Shown here one piece after another: positions 1-8,094 of a stretch of 64,000 nt of DNA. Position 1 is the stretch's first letter, and each line of letters starts with the position of its first letter. The notes under the pieces were generated by a model that was given only the letters and a program-made list of their open reading frames with translations, did no database searches and was not told the origin of the DNA. This DNA comes from Paenibacillus pabuli NBRC 13638 (GTDB lineage: Bacteria; Bacillota; Bacilli; Paenibacillales; Paenibacillaceae): positions 1-64,000 of the forward strand of contig NZ_BCNM01000012.1 of assembly GCF_001514495.1 (NCBI RefSeq). The letters are read 5' to 3'. A program made the translations under genes and the position numbers.

Positions 1-47
1 GAGTATTCATGCTGCGGGCTGACGCCATGAATACAAAAACGTTAGAC
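1..47 (+). repeat. attC-like site, right part (left end cut by window)
   Basis: A perfect 9-bp inverted repeat, GTATTCATG at 3-11 and CATGAATAC at 26-34, encloses a 14-nt loop. It is followed by the 6-nt spacer AAAAAC and by GTTAGAC at 41-47, an exact match to the integron R' box consensus GTTRRRY. In attC terms the arms would be L'' and L', and the R'' box would lie just left of the window. The right half resembles the right half of the site at 9405-9504: TGAATA, a short spacer ending in AAC, then GTTA. The architecture is seen directly; its function is inferred. Confidence 0.45.
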
Positions 48-84
48 GAAACTACCAAAGTCCAATCCAATGAAAGAGGTAGAG

Positions 85-477
85 ATGAAAACATTTAAAA
101 AATCAATTCATTGGTTACTTATCTCATCCATCGTATTTACGATTACATCTGGGACTCAATTAATAATCAATATTTATAACGATCGGATTGGCTTTGTACT
201 ATTTTTTCTAATTTTCACTTCTGGATTATTATACTATTCACTTTTAATGATAATTGATTTGATTACTAAGGAAACAAAAGTGATGAAAGTAATAATTGTA
301 GAAACAGATAATGAGATCATAAAAGTGTTAAGGGCTAATGGAAAAAAACGAAAAATAAGAATACCAATTAATGAAATCAACAAATATGAAATAGATCAAG
401 AATTAATACTGACATTAACAAAACGTACAGGGCAAATAATAAAGATAAGTAATAATAAATTCAAAGAAAGATGGTAA
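85..477 (+). CDS. Two-helix membrane protein of unknown function
   Basis: A 130-residue protein with two hydrophobic helices (about residues 8-30 and 35-58), then a basic, beta-rich cytoplasmic tail of about 70 residues. This layout resembles small membrane-anchored PH-like proteins, but no family is recognised with certainty. The ATG at 85 is preferred over the one at 70 because AAGAGG lies a few bases upstream of it; the ATG at 70 has no ribosome binding site. It is followed after 4 nt by the next gene, so the pair is probably translated together. The pair sits between an R'-like box (41-47) and an R''-like box (778-784), as one integron cassette would. Confidence 0.6.
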   Translation: MKTFKKSIHWLLISSIVFTITSGTQLIINIYNDRIGFVLFFLIFTSGLLYYSLLMIIDLITKETKVMKVIIVETDNEIIKVLRANGKKRKIRIPINEINKYEIDQELILTLTKRTGQIIKISNNKFKERW

Positions 478-481
478 TTCT

Positions 482-769
482 ATGGGGTTCTGTATTGAAT
501 TCAAATTACTTAAAATCAATGATACCACTGCAATATATGTGTACGGGGATTGTGCAGAAAATTTTGAGGGGATATTTGAACTAGATTTAGAAAAATTAAT
601 ATCTGGTGAGACTCCAGGTGATACGAATATGACGCAAGTTGTGAAAGTAATTAATCCATGCATAAGTGATGGAGATTATCAGCATAAAGCAAACAGGGCA
701 TTTAGTAAGATCTATAAACACTATAAAGAAACAAGAACTTATTTATTAGCAGGTGGCTATTATTCATAG
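482..769 (+). CDS. Small soluble protein of unknown function
   Basis: A 95-residue acidic protein without membrane segments, with cysteines in YGDCAEN and INPCISDGD. It is not recognised. It begins 4 nt after the preceding membrane-protein gene with only a weak ribosome binding site, so translational coupling is likely. The pairing of a small membrane protein with a small acidic partner could be a toxin-immunity or regulator-sensor pair, but nothing in the sequence proves this. The stop codon lies 8 nt before a GTCTAAC box. Confidence 0.55.
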   Translation: MGFCIEFKLLKINDTTAIYVYGDCAENFEGIFELDLEKLISGETPGDTNMTQVVKVINPCISDGDYQHKANRAFSKIYKHYKETRTYLLAGGYYS

Positions 770-777
770 ACTTAACC

Positions 778-900
778 GTCTAACAAAACGTACAAGAACA
801 TTAATTATGGAAGTACAATCTATTATAAACATCGTATCTACGGGGGATTCGCCCCTTTGGTCTGCAGAGGAATATCGAGGTTGCAGATTCAGCAGACAAC
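778..900 (+). repeat. attC-like / palindromic intergenic element, degenerate
   Basis: GTCTAAC at 778-784 matches the integron R'' consensus RYYYAAC and is the exact reverse complement of the GTTAGAC at 41-47. Further on, 825-895 aligns with the element at 9405-9504: an ATAAAC start, a palindromic tip (GGGG 843-846, CCCC 852-855), then TTTGGTCTGC and a CAGACAACC stretch. No clear R' box was found before the next gene, so the right end is decayed or this is a mosaic. The rest of the gap to 1190 shows no gene. Confidence 0.35.
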
Positions 901-1190
901 CCTGCACCACCTAACCGCTTCGCGCTCATACCTCCGCTAAGACTTATAAATTAATTGTTCAACCCTTTTTACAAACAAGCAATGATAGTGAGTTTGGAGA
1001 AAAATGAACCAGAGTATATCATCGTTTTCCTGTTGCGTCCCATATGCTCCTTTAATCTTTTCGGGCGTAGATAGCTTGATTTCTGACTGTTGAAGAAGGT
1101 GTATCCCATTGGACAGTTTACTACAGGCAATTCTAAGCTAGTCAAAAAAAAATATAGATAGAGTATATTGAGATCTCCATTTTAGAAAGG

Positions 1191-2306
1191 GTGGTGTTTC
1201 TTGTGTCGAACAACAGACAACTTACAAGATCTCAACACGCAGCAATTGAATACATAAGTAACTACGCGAGATCCCAAAAAAGAGAAGCTCAAGCATCACT
1301 CAAAGAAATTTTTCAGTTATCCAATATTCCTTGGAATACCTTTGAAGAAGCAGTTCGGAAGATTAAATCCCATGCAAGAGTGGCTTTGCATTTTCATCCT
1401 GACCGTCCGGTTGTGGATATGAAAAGTGTGGCTCAATCCTTATTTGAGCAAGGGATCTATAAAAGTCAGTTCGAGACTCTCATATCCAATGGCAGTGTAT
1501 CGGCTTATTCAGGTGGTCCGAGGGATCTTTGGGAGGAAAAACTATTTGGCGGAGCATATCAGTTAGAGGGTGCAGCCAACTCTGAACGGCCAAAGTATGG
1601 TGCTCTTCATTTGTTGTTTCATCCGGATGGACCGTCTCCACGATTCGGCTCTTGTTATTTCCTTTTAAAACCGAATGCTTCACATCGCTGTACATTCACT
1701 TACGGTGGCTCTCAAGATGATCCGAAGGAAAAGGGCACATATGAGGAATTAGACGATATCTTATCTGCGCTTTTTACGGATGCTTTCTTTCGGGATTATG
1801 CTATTGGAGAAAAGGATCTTACTCCTCAAAAATTGATAGAGCAGTTGTATAATCTGGAACGTCCGTTAAAGGATCCATCAAAACTGGTTCCATATCGGAA
1901 TCTTAACCATTTTATCGAAACTCAAGTTCATGGAGAGATACGTCTTGAAGATGATGTGGAAGTTCTGGTTGCTGATCCATCGTTCAAAGGAACGGATATA
2001 GGGAACTATTTAGAGCAAATCTGTATCAAATATTCCATTGAACTGTTTTGGCATATGGGGTTTGTAATGCGTTCAGAGGATGTGCCACCTGATTTTAGGG
2101 GTCCAACTATGCCCTCATTAGCCAAGCGAATTGCAAGAAATGGTAACATCGACGCAAGTGTGATCGGGAATGCTGTCAACGATTTGAAACGCAATCCGGA
2201 TCTCTGGTCCGACAGGGGTAACTATGAAGAAGTGCTCCAGGAATTAAAATACATGTGGCATGTACTCGTTCGATATGGTAAATCGATTGATGATTGGAGC
2301 AACTAA
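1191..2306 (+). CDS. DUF3626 family protein
   Basis: About 370 residues matching my memory of DUF3626: an N-terminal helical part, then ALHFHPDRP (about residue 66), a YKSQFETLISNG motif, LFGGAYQ, and PKYGALHLL..HPDG.SPRFGSC in the centre. The biochemical role of the family is not known to me; the conserved His/Asp/Arg motifs suggest an enzyme. The start is uncertain: GTG at 1191 has little room behind AAAGGG, and GTG at 1203 would give a better spaced site. It is a free-standing + strand gene with no partner, typical of this region. Confidence 0.7.
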   Translation: MVFLVSNNRQLTRSQHAAIEYISNYARSQKREAQASLKEIFQLSNIPWNTFEEAVRKIKSHARVALHFHPDRPVVDMKSVAQSLFEQGIYKSQFETLISNGSVSAYSGGPRDLWEEKLFGGAYQLEGAANSERPKYGALHLLFHPDGPSPRFGSCYFLLKPNASHRCTFTYGGSQDDPKEKGTYEELDDILSALFTDAFFRDYAIGEKDLTPQKLIEQLYNLERPLKDPSKLVPYRNLNHFIETQVHGEIRLEDDVEVLVADPSFKGTDIGNYLEQICIKYSIELFWHMGFVMRSEDVPPDFRGPTMPSLAKRIARNGNIDASVIGNAVNDLKRNPDLWSDRGNYEEVLQELKYMWHVLVRYGKSIDDWSN

Positions 2307-2436
2307 TTTTACTGGAAATACTGGTTGAATCACAGTTCATAAAAAATGAAATTAAAAGAGGTACAGTTCTAGATATTTAGCAATCCGAAGAAACATAGAC
2401 ACTTTAAATATAACTCGTGCAAAGGAAGATGAGAAA

Positions 2437-2952
2437 ATGGATAAAGGTAAAATTATATTTTTGAATGGCGTAACCAGTTCAGGTAAAACTTCAATCGTAG
2501 AAGCGATGCAAAATTACGCTGAACCCTTCTTTTATGTTGTGGCCAATGATCTTTTTGAAAATACGATTGGTGATAAACATTTGCAAACAGACTACTGGAA
2601 GTATTTAAGTGAAGCGATCATTTTAATGTATCATACAGCAAAATTATTTTCGGATCATGGAAAGAATGTTTTAATCGATGGGATACTTGTTGAAAGACCG
2701 GAATTAAAGCCGCATTATGATAAAGTCCAAGATATATTTGATGGATATCCTTTGGATATCGTTGAGGTGTACTGCCCGTTAGATCTTTGTCGTAAGCGAA
2801 ATATAGAACGTGGTGACAGAAGAGAAGATCAATCCGATGAGCAAAACAAAATAATGTCGGAACACATTCGCTATAGCTTTTCAGTCGATACGAGTTTGAA
2901 TACGCCGGAAGAATGTGCTGAAATGATTATCACATCAGTATTCCAAAAATAA
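2437..2952 (+). CDS. Chloramphenicol phosphotransferase-like small kinase
   Basis: A 171-residue P-loop kinase. The Walker A motif is GVTSSGKTS at residues 11-19. Asp38 in the VVANDLF segment occupies the place of the catalytic Asp37 of Streptomyces chloramphenicol 3-O-phosphotransferase. The C-terminal VDTSLNTPEECA motif is typical of that family (PF07931). It would transfer the ATP gamma-phosphate to a hydroxyl of a small molecule; whether the substrate is chloramphenicol cannot be told. ATG at 2437 follows GGAAGATGAG. It stands alone, without an operon partner of related function. Confidence 0.75.
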   Translation: MDKGKIIFLNGVTSSGKTSIVEAMQNYAEPFFYVVANDLFENTIGDKHLQTDYWKYLSEAIILMYHTAKLFSDHGKNVLIDGILVERPELKPHYDKVQDIFDGYPLDIVEVYCPLDLCRKRNIERGDRREDQSDEQNKIMSEHIRYSFSVDTSLNTPEECAEMIITSVFQK

Positions 2953-3028
2953 TGATCGAAAAGATGAATTCAAGGAAGTAGAGTCAGGCAAACACACTTC
3001 AAACTTTGATTGAAGGGAAGGAAGAAGT

Positions 3029-3649
3029 ATGGGTTCAAGAATAATGCATCTGATTGTGGGGAATAGAATTGCAAATTCCTTATCTATAGTAGATAAGACG
3101 CCTTTTTTACTTGGAAATATTGCACCGGATGCTGTTACAACAAAAGATTCATCACATTTTTTTGCTGGTGAAATTCAGGATTATTCAAGGAACGTAGACT
3201 ATAAAGGATTTTTACATAAGTATCGATCACGGGCAGAAGACCTTTATGTTCTGGGTTATTTCACACATCTAATTGCCGATGATATATGGTTGAAAGGTTT
3301 TAATTTACCTTGGTTAAGAAACAGAATGGAAGCTAATGAGGGATTATATAAACAGTATCATAACGACTTTAGATTATTGAATGGGAAGTTGCTTGAACAT
3401 TATGGATATGAAGAGGAATTAAGAAGCAGGCTCAATCATATTCCAACACTACCGGATTTAGATGAAGTTAAATCTGCAGATGTCAAAAAGTTTGTGCCAT
3501 GTGTACTTGCCGATTTGGATTATGACAAAGAAATTTTGATTGAAACCCTTAATGTTTTTACTTTTGAGCAGATCATTGGGTACTTAGAGACATCAGTCGA
3601 TATGGGAATATTGAATATGAAGTATATAAAAGTAAAGTACAATTTGTAG
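3029..3649 (+). CDS. Zinc-dependent phospholipase C family protein
   Basis: A 206-residue protein with the histidine/aspartate pattern of the zinc-dependent phospholipase C fold (PF00882-like): GSRIMHLIVGNRIA at the N-terminus, LLGNIAPDAV, SSHFF, then LGYFTHLIADDIWL (about residues 76-89) and a YHNDFRLLNGKLL helix. There is no signal peptide, so unlike classical phospholipases C this one is cytoplasmic, as is usual for the Bacillota homologs annotated this way. The substrate is unknown. ATG 3029 is preceded by GGGAAGGAAG. Confidence 0.65.
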   Translation: MGSRIMHLIVGNRIANSLSIVDKTPFLLGNIAPDAVTTKDSSHFFAGEIQDYSRNVDYKGFLHKYRSRAEDLYVLGYFTHLIADDIWLKGFNLPWLRNRMEANEGLYKQYHNDFRLLNGKLLEHYGYEEELRSRLNHIPTLPDLDEVKSADVKKFVPCVLADLDYDKEILIETLNVFTFEQIIGYLETSVDMGILNMKYIKVKYNL

Positions 3650-3793
3650 TGATTCTATGAAGTCTGAGGTATTCTATAACAATACATCCACGTATCGCGA
3701 CTAATCTAAGGGACAGATTAATGGTAAATGAAGGAGTAAACTATAATTTGCCGAATACTATTTAGGTATAAATAAGAAAAGGAGGATTTTATT

Positions 3794-3850
3794 ATGTGGT
3801 TTTATGGTTATAAAAAACCGATAAGAATCCGTAATCTCCCTCAATATTAA
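3794..3850 (+). CDS. 18-residue leader peptide candidate
   Basis: A short reading frame (MWFYGYKKPIRIRNLPQY) with a strong AGGAGG site 7 nt upstream of its ATG. Its last codons and TAA stop lie inside the left arm and loop of the hairpin that masks the ribosome binding site of the next gene. Size and position resemble the leader peptides of translationally attenuated Gram-positive resistance genes (erm, cat type). I infer a regulatory rather than a product role. Confidence 0.5.
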   Translation: MWFYGYKKPIRIRNLPQY

Positions 3851-3862
3851 AAATTGAGGAGG
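3836..3862 (+). promoter_or_regulatory. Hairpin masking the ribosome binding site of the kinase gene (putative translational attenuator)
   Basis: CTCCCTCAAT (3836-3845) pairs with ATTGAGGAG (3853-3861), leaving one bulged C and a 7-nt loop. The right arm contains GAGGAGG, the ribosome binding site for the ATG at 3869. The upstream 18-codon frame translates through the left arm and stops in the loop, so a ribosome on the leader would open the hairpin. The pairing is read directly; regulation by ribosome stalling is inferred. Confidence 0.5.
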
Positions 3863-3868
3863 ATTAAA

Positions 3869-4510
3869 ATGAAAATAAATGAACATTATTTAAAAGAACA
3901 ATTAAAGCATGTGTATTGGTTGAATGGTGGTTGTTGCGCGGGGAAGACAACGATGACAAAGAAATTTGTTGCAGATTTAGGGTTTCAAACGTTGAGCGAT
4001 GATGTCTTGAAGTATAGACCATTCACTAGTCCAACTGAATACCCAGCTCTTCAATATCCCCATCCCGGTTTAAATTGGGAGGAGTGGTTTAATAGGCCCA
4101 CTGATGTGATATTTCGGTGGCTTTGTGAAATCGTTGAAGAGATGATGGAATTTTTCGTTATTGATTTATTGCAAATGCCAACGGATAAACCAATCATTAT
4201 CGATTTAGGAATAATGCCAGAACACATCCTACCCTTTATTCCTAAAGAAAGAATGATGTGTCTTTATACATCTGATGAAGAAATAGAAAGGCTATATTAC
4301 TTTAGAGAAGATCATAAGATGATTTTGGACGTTATTAACCTTATATCAAATCCAGCGGAAACGATTAAACATGGCAACAAAACTATGGTGAAATTTTCCC
4401 ATGAAATTAGAAATGCCTGCGTTAATCATAATATCAAAACGCTTGAAAGAACACCTGACTTGGGTGTCGAAGAACAATTCAGATTAATTCGGGAGCATTT
4501 TGAATTATGA
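3869..4510 (+). CDS. P-loop NTPase / small-molecule kinase of unknown substrate
   Basis: About 213 residues with a Walker A motif GGCCAGKTT near residue 20 and a downstream SDDVL acid motif, the arrangement of AAA_33/shikimate-kinase-like phosphotransferases. A basic lid-like helix (TSDEEIERLYYFRED) lies in the second half. Substrate unknown. The ATG at 3869 is chosen because GAGGAGG precedes it by 6 nt; a TTG at 3854 would lie inside that site. The ribosome binding site is trapped in a hairpin coupled to an 18-codon leader, so expression may depend on a ribosome stalling upstream. A terminator follows at 4547. Confidence 0.6.
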   Translation: MKINEHYLKEQLKHVYWLNGGCCAGKTTMTKKFVADLGFQTLSDDVLKYRPFTSPTEYPALQYPHPGLNWEEWFNRPTDVIFRWLCEIVEEMMEFFVIDLLQMPTDKPIIIDLGIMPEHILPFIPKERMMCLYTSDEEIERLYYFREDHKMILDVINLISNPAETIKHGNKTMVKFSHEIRNACVNHNIKTLERTPDLGVEEQFRLIREHFEL

Positions 4511-4546
4511 TATGAGCTTCCTTTGTTAATCTGATATTTAAAATGG

Positions 4547-4579
4547 ACAGGCTACCGATATAAGGTAGCCTGTTTAAAT
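4547..4579 (+). terminator. Terminator hairpin after the kinase gene
   Basis: ACAGGCTACC (4547-4556) and GGTAGCCTGT (4564-4573) form a perfect 10-bp stem with a 7-nt loop, followed by a short U-rich run (TTTAAAT). The short U tract makes it weaker than a textbook terminator. Confidence 0.7.
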
Positions 4580-4668
4580 AACGGGAGATGATATTTTGGT
4601 CAAAGTGAATTATAAAAATCATGCCGACTGACGTCCTGTCTTTATTCAAGGAAGCGATCCGATCAATC

Positions 4669-4792
4669 AGATAACACGATGTTCACGCAGCGGCTCTTTA
4701 CGGAGCCTTAGTCTACTCGATGGATTTCAAGGGAGCAGGCTCAGTAAACACATTCGACTTCGTCGGACATCGTTAATATAGGAGTGTTATGT
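4669..4792 (+). repeat. attC-like palindromic element
   Basis: It starts with AGATAAC and shares with the elements at 7400 and 9405 the core GCAGCGGCTC, the palindromic tip GGCTC/GAGCC (4692-4696 / 4703-4707), then TTAGTCT, TTTC and CAGG segments. The right end offers two possible R'-like boxes, GTTAATA (4772) and GTTATGT (4786), neither a perfect GTTRRRY. CGATG near the left end pairs with CATCG near the right end. The stretch between the terminator and this element (4580-4668) contains only an 11-codon frame beginning with TTG at 4596, possibly a gene remnant. Confidence 0.4.
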
Positions 4793-4820
4793 GAAATGTC
4801 GGATATATAAGGAGCGAAAA

Positions 4821-5306
4821 ATGAAAAAATGTATAGCGATTATATTATTCATATCAACCGTATTAATGGGATGTAACAAGAATGAGCTAATATATAACGC
4901 CCCAACCAATGAACAAATCACTGATTATGTAAATAGTCATAGTTTAGATGTACAAGATAGTGCTTGGATTAAGGACTCAGCAATCATTTTGCTCGAGGAT
5001 TCATTAATTACTCTTAATTCAGATCAACATGGGAAGCTATATGAGCAAAAATCTTCGTGGGGAATAAATTATTCAGATACTATGACTGTAGGAGACGGTA
5101 ACCCATATGTAGCAGTCATAGTTAATAACGATATTTTAAGCTCTGGAGCTGATCGTATTTTAATTACTTATACTGATGGTAAGTCCTATTCAAGAGGGAT
5201 TACGGAAAAGAAGGGGTATTTGATTCCTAACACTCAAATTAATGAAGTAGGGAACTTAATAATATTCGATAATAACGGTAAAGAACTTTACAAGAAGCGT
5301 GAGTAA
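4821..5306 (+). CDS. Small lipoprotein
   Basis: A 161-residue protein with a lipoprotein signal: basic MKKC start, hydrophobic stretch, and lipobox LMGC at about residues 14-17, giving a diacylglycerol-modified Cys. The mature part is polar with a beta-rich composition; no family is recognised. ATG 4821 is chosen because AAGGAG lies 7 nt upstream; the in-frame ATG at 4791 would add residues that spoil the signal peptide. The gene follows directly after the palindromic element at 4669-4792. Confidence 0.65.
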   Translation: MKKCIAIILFISTVLMGCNKNELIYNAPTNEQITDYVNSHSLDVQDSAWIKDSAIILLEDSLITLNSDQHGKLYEQKSSWGINYSDTMTVGDGNPYVAVIVNNDILSSGADRILITYTDGKSYSRGITEKKGYLIPNTQINEVGNLIIFDNNGKELYKKRE

Positions 5307-5323
5307 CTCAGGAAGAAGGCTCT

Positions 5324-5361
5324 ACCCAACAACATATTTACACATTTATTTAACGTTTATA
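5324..5361 (+). repeat. Short R''/R'-like pair, possible attC deletion derivative
   Basis: ACCCAAC at 5324-5330 fits RYYYAAC exactly and starts 17 nt after the lipoprotein stop. AACGTTTATA at 5352-5361 resembles the AACGTTATA right ends of the elements at 9405 and 16972. Only about 24 nt lie between the boxes, too short for an intact attC, so this may be a collapsed copy or coincidence. Confidence 0.2.
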
Positions 5362-5417
5362 AGGTGCATTAGTATTTTATTGTGACGTAAAAAAATTATA
5401 TTATATGGGGGATTGAA

Positions 5418-6299
5418 ATGAAGATTATTTTTAGAAATTTCGATGATTCTTATTATGAACAAGTTTGCGATTTTTTGATTGAATTATCAAAAGATGACCG
5501 TAGGCATATCAATTGGAACTGGGCAAGGTGGGAGTGGATGTTTTATCATCCTGAATTCAATAGAGACTTAATGGATAAGATTGGCTTGTGGTATTGTAAT
5601 GACGAGTTAGTAGGTCTAGCTACCTATGACCACTATTTTGGTGAAGCATTTTTTGCTACGAAACAAGGGTTTGAAGAATTAGAAGAAGATATATTAGAAT
5701 ATACCGCTACTACTTTCAGTAATGATAAAGGTCTTGGGATTGCGGTGAATGACAAGGATACTCACACTTTAAATTTGTTACGCAGTAAAAAATTTGTGGA
5801 GAATGATCTGACTGAAAACATACTTGAACTTGCACTAGAGAATGTTAGCCTTGATTATGTAATTCCTGAAGGAATAATAGTAAAAAATATGGATGTTAAA
5901 CATGATTTATTGAAGTATCAGGAATTACTATGGAAGGGCTTTGACCACGAAGGTTCTGTGCCTGTTGATGAAATCAACATGGGTAAGAATAAAAGAATGT
6001 TGTCAGCAAGACATATGAATTCATTCTTACATATTGTTGCTGAAAATGAAGATGGGGAATATGTTGCGTATTGTGGCTTATGGTATAGTCCAAAAACGGA
6101 TTATGTTTATGTTGAACCTGTATGCACAATTCCGGAGTATCGGCAGAAGGGACTTGGAAAAGCAGTAGTTTTAGAGGCCTTAAAAAGAGGCCGCTCCTTA
6201 GGTGCAGAAAAGGCATATGTTATTTCGGATAGTGCTTTTTACAAGTCAATAGGCTTTCAACAGCATTCTCATTATACGTTCTATTGGCATAACATCTGA
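5418..6299 (+). CDS. GNAT family N-acetyltransferase (two-domain)
   Basis: 293 residues, about twice the size of a minimal GNAT. The C-terminal half has the acetyl-CoA pyrophosphate loop YRQKGLGKAVV (about residue 241) and the terminal FYKSIGF motif. The N-terminal half has GNAT-like strands (LWYCNDELVGLATYD) but no intact loop, so it is probably a degenerate second domain. It would transfer acetyl from acetyl-CoA to an amine; the acceptor is unknown. ATG 5418 follows GGGGGA. Confidence 0.75.
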   Translation: MKIIFRNFDDSYYEQVCDFLIELSKDDRRHINWNWARWEWMFYHPEFNRDLMDKIGLWYCNDELVGLATYDHYFGEAFFATKQGFEELEEDILEYTATTFSNDKGLGIAVNDKDTHTLNLLRSKKFVENDLTENILELALENVSLDYVIPEGIIVKNMDVKHDLLKYQELLWKGFDHEGSVPVDEINMGKNKRMLSARHMNSFLHIVAENEDGEYVAYCGLWYSPKTDYVYVEPVCTIPEYRQKGLGKAVVLEALKRGRSLGAEKAYVISDSAFYKSIGFQQHSHYTFYWHNI

Positions 6300-6337
6300 T
6301 ATAGCTTCTTTTAGTATCCCTTCGCAACGTGTACATC

Positions 6338-6412
6338 AGATAACACCATGTTCAGGCATCGAGTCATTTGGCCTTTAAGTTGGTGAAGGTTCATGAAGTC
6401 ATTACGTTATAA
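6338..6412 (+). repeat. attC-like element, short form
   Basis: AGATAAC at 6338-6344 and GTTATAA at 6406-6412 form outer complementary ends (ATAAC/GTTAT). The flanking TTCA/TGAA stretches lie a similar distance inside each end. It sits 38 nt after the acetyltransferase stop. Its internal sequence diverges from the GCAGCGGCTC-type elements. The rest of the gap to 6534 shows no gene. Confidence 0.3.
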
Positions 6413-6534
6413 GTCATTAAAGCAAACGTTTTAGGAGTTGAACCATTATAGATAATCAAAAGCAAGAGCGATTACAAAGAGCCATTAGGTAAACTAATGA
6501 GCAACGAACAAAATTATACTGAGGAGACCACAGG

Positions 6535-7280
6535 ATGAATAAACATCGTGTTTATGAAACAAACAGCTCCTATTGGGATACAAAAGGAAATGACTTTTTA
6601 AGAGCAATCGTGCTTCCTTTTTATGGAGCATTTGTAACAGAGGAAAAATGCCAACTTTTTGGCGATGTCTCAGGAAAAAAGATGTTAGAGATAGGCTGTG
6701 GAGATGGCCAATCATTGCAATATCAGGGAGAGCGTAAGGCAGCTGAACTATGGGGGATGGATATATCAGAAAATCAAATTGAAAAGGCGAAGCAACATCT
6801 GACAACGTGTGGTCTTTCAGCTAAATTGATCTGTTCTCCCATGGAAGAAGAATGTGACCTCCCCGTGGATTATTTTGACTTTGTTTATTCGATTTACGCC
6901 ATAGGCTGGACAACAGACCTTGAAGGAACTTTTTGTCGGATCGCTTCATATTTAAAAAAAGATGGCATATTTATTTTCAGTTGGTCTCATCCAATTCACA
7001 AATGTGTTGTTAATGAAAATAATAGATTGGCTTTTAACAAGTCTTATTTTGATGAATCTTGGTATTCCGTAGCTCCTATTTTTGTCAAGGCAAGCTAACT
7101 TTGTCTGAACGTAAACTATCAACCTATATAAATGCGTTAGCGAAAGCAGGGTTTGGTATTGAACAAATGATTGAAGAAACCGATCAGGAAATAATCCAAC
7201 TGCATGATGAAAATAATGATCTGGTAAAAAGAGCGAAGATGTTTCCTGTAACCTTCGTTATTAAAGCAAGAAAACTTTGA
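6535..7280 (+). pseudogene. Class I SAM-dependent methyltransferase, frameshifted
   Basis: The 5' part encodes a Rossmann methyltransferase with motif I MLEIGCGDG and a WGMDISENQ acidic-loop motif; it ends early at 7098. The missing C-terminus (SERKLSTYINALAKAGF to VTFVIKARKL) continues in another frame to 7280. The two parts join between about 7060 and 7095 and together would make a normal-length methyltransferase of about 245 residues. This is either a one-base mutation or a sequencing error. ATG 6535 follows GAGGAG. Confidence 0.7.
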
Positions 7281-7323
7281 AAACGAATACAAAAGATAAA
7301 AAAATTAGTTATGGAGGTTAATC

Positions 7324-7410
7324 ATGAGAAAAATATATTATACGGATTATATTTGGCAAGATACGAAGGTAAGATTACGGGCGATAAAGGTTGAGGGCTG
7401 TATAACATAA
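7324..7410 (+). CDS. 28-residue peptide or gene-start remnant
   Basis: A short frame (MRKIYYTDYIWQDTK...) with a good TGGAGG site 8 nt upstream. It ends at TAA 7408-7410, inside the following attC-like element. It has no recognised family. It may be the head of a longer gene whose remainder was replaced by the element, or a real small protein. A stop codon lying within the recombination element is common in integron cassettes. Confidence 0.35.
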   Translation: MRKIYYTDYIWQDTKVRLRAIKVEGCIT

Positions 7411-7520
7411 CATTCAAGCAGCGGCTTCATTGGAGCTTAGTTCTGTGGGATGAATTTCGAAGAGGTATTTCATCAGACAAACCATTGGGATAAAGAATAC
7501 AGGAATATTGTATGGTGTCA
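7400..7520 (+). repeat. attC-like palindromic element with decayed right end
   Basis: GTATAAC (7400-7406), spacer, ATTCAAG (7412-7418), then CAGCGGCTTC with the imperfect tip stem 7424-7428/7432-7436. The left 40 bases are nearly the same as in the 9405 element. On the right, GGAATATTG at 7502-7510 matches that element's GAATATT, but the expected GTTATAT box reads GTGTCAA. It is therefore a copy that has lost its R' box. Confidence 0.4.
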
Positions 7521-7557
7521 ATTGTAAACTATCTTAAATCGTAAAGGCGGAAATTCA

Positions 7558-8043
7558 ATGAAGAAGTTACCTTTGTTTATAGTGACCGGTGCAAGTGGAA
7601 CAGGAAAAACGACTATTTGTTCTCTGATTCGCAATCTACTTCCCAGCTTTGATGTGTTTGATATGGATATTATTAATAATGTTGATTGGCAAATTGCCAA
7701 AGCTAATTGGTTGAGAATTGCTTATAGTATTTCTTTAAGTGGTCGTGGTACGGTTCTATGTGGAACGATGGTTCCTGAAAATATCGAATCAGCAGATCAT
7801 AAAGATAAGTTTGATAAGATCTTTTATATAAACTTGCATTGTGATGATTTGACACGTGAAGCACGATTGAAGGCAAGAGGGTGGGAAGAAAGTGCAATTG
7901 AAGATCATAGAAAATTTGCCGGATGGTTAATACAGAATGCTGGTCAAGCTTTTAATCCCCCAATGCCGACAATTGATACAACAAGTCTTCCACCAGAAGA
8001 AGTAGCAAAACAAATTCAAAATTGGGTCATTAAGAACTGGTAA
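7558..8043 (+). CDS. AAA_33-type P-loop kinase
   Basis: 161 residues, Walker A GASGTGKTT at residues 10-18, then a DMD motif (DVFDMDII) near residue 35, a Walker-B-like TVLCGT strand and an Arg-rich lid (REARLKARGWEE). The layout is that of gluconate/shikimate-kinase-like phosphotransferases annotated as ATP-binding proteins. The last 28 residues reappear as an isolated remnant at 25855-25941, so a paralogous copy once existed in the same region. ATG 7558 follows AAGGCGG. Confidence 0.7.
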   Translation: MKKLPLFIVTGASGTGKTTICSLIRNLLPSFDVFDMDIINNVDWQIAKANWLRIAYSISLSGRGTVLCGTMVPENIESADHKDKFDKIFYINLHCDDLTREARLKARGWEESAIEDHRKFAGWLIQNAGQAFNPPMPTIDTTSLPPEEVAKQIQNWVIKNW

Positions 8044-8094
8044 GTAATTTGAACTTATCCGACTATGTCGGAGCCTATGAATGAGGAATATTAT

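Noticed and set aside
8058..8072. TCCGACTATGTCGGA palindrome as a regulatory site
   Set aside because: It overlaps the non-used ATG at 8065 and may be only the decayed right half of a palindromic element; too little to call.
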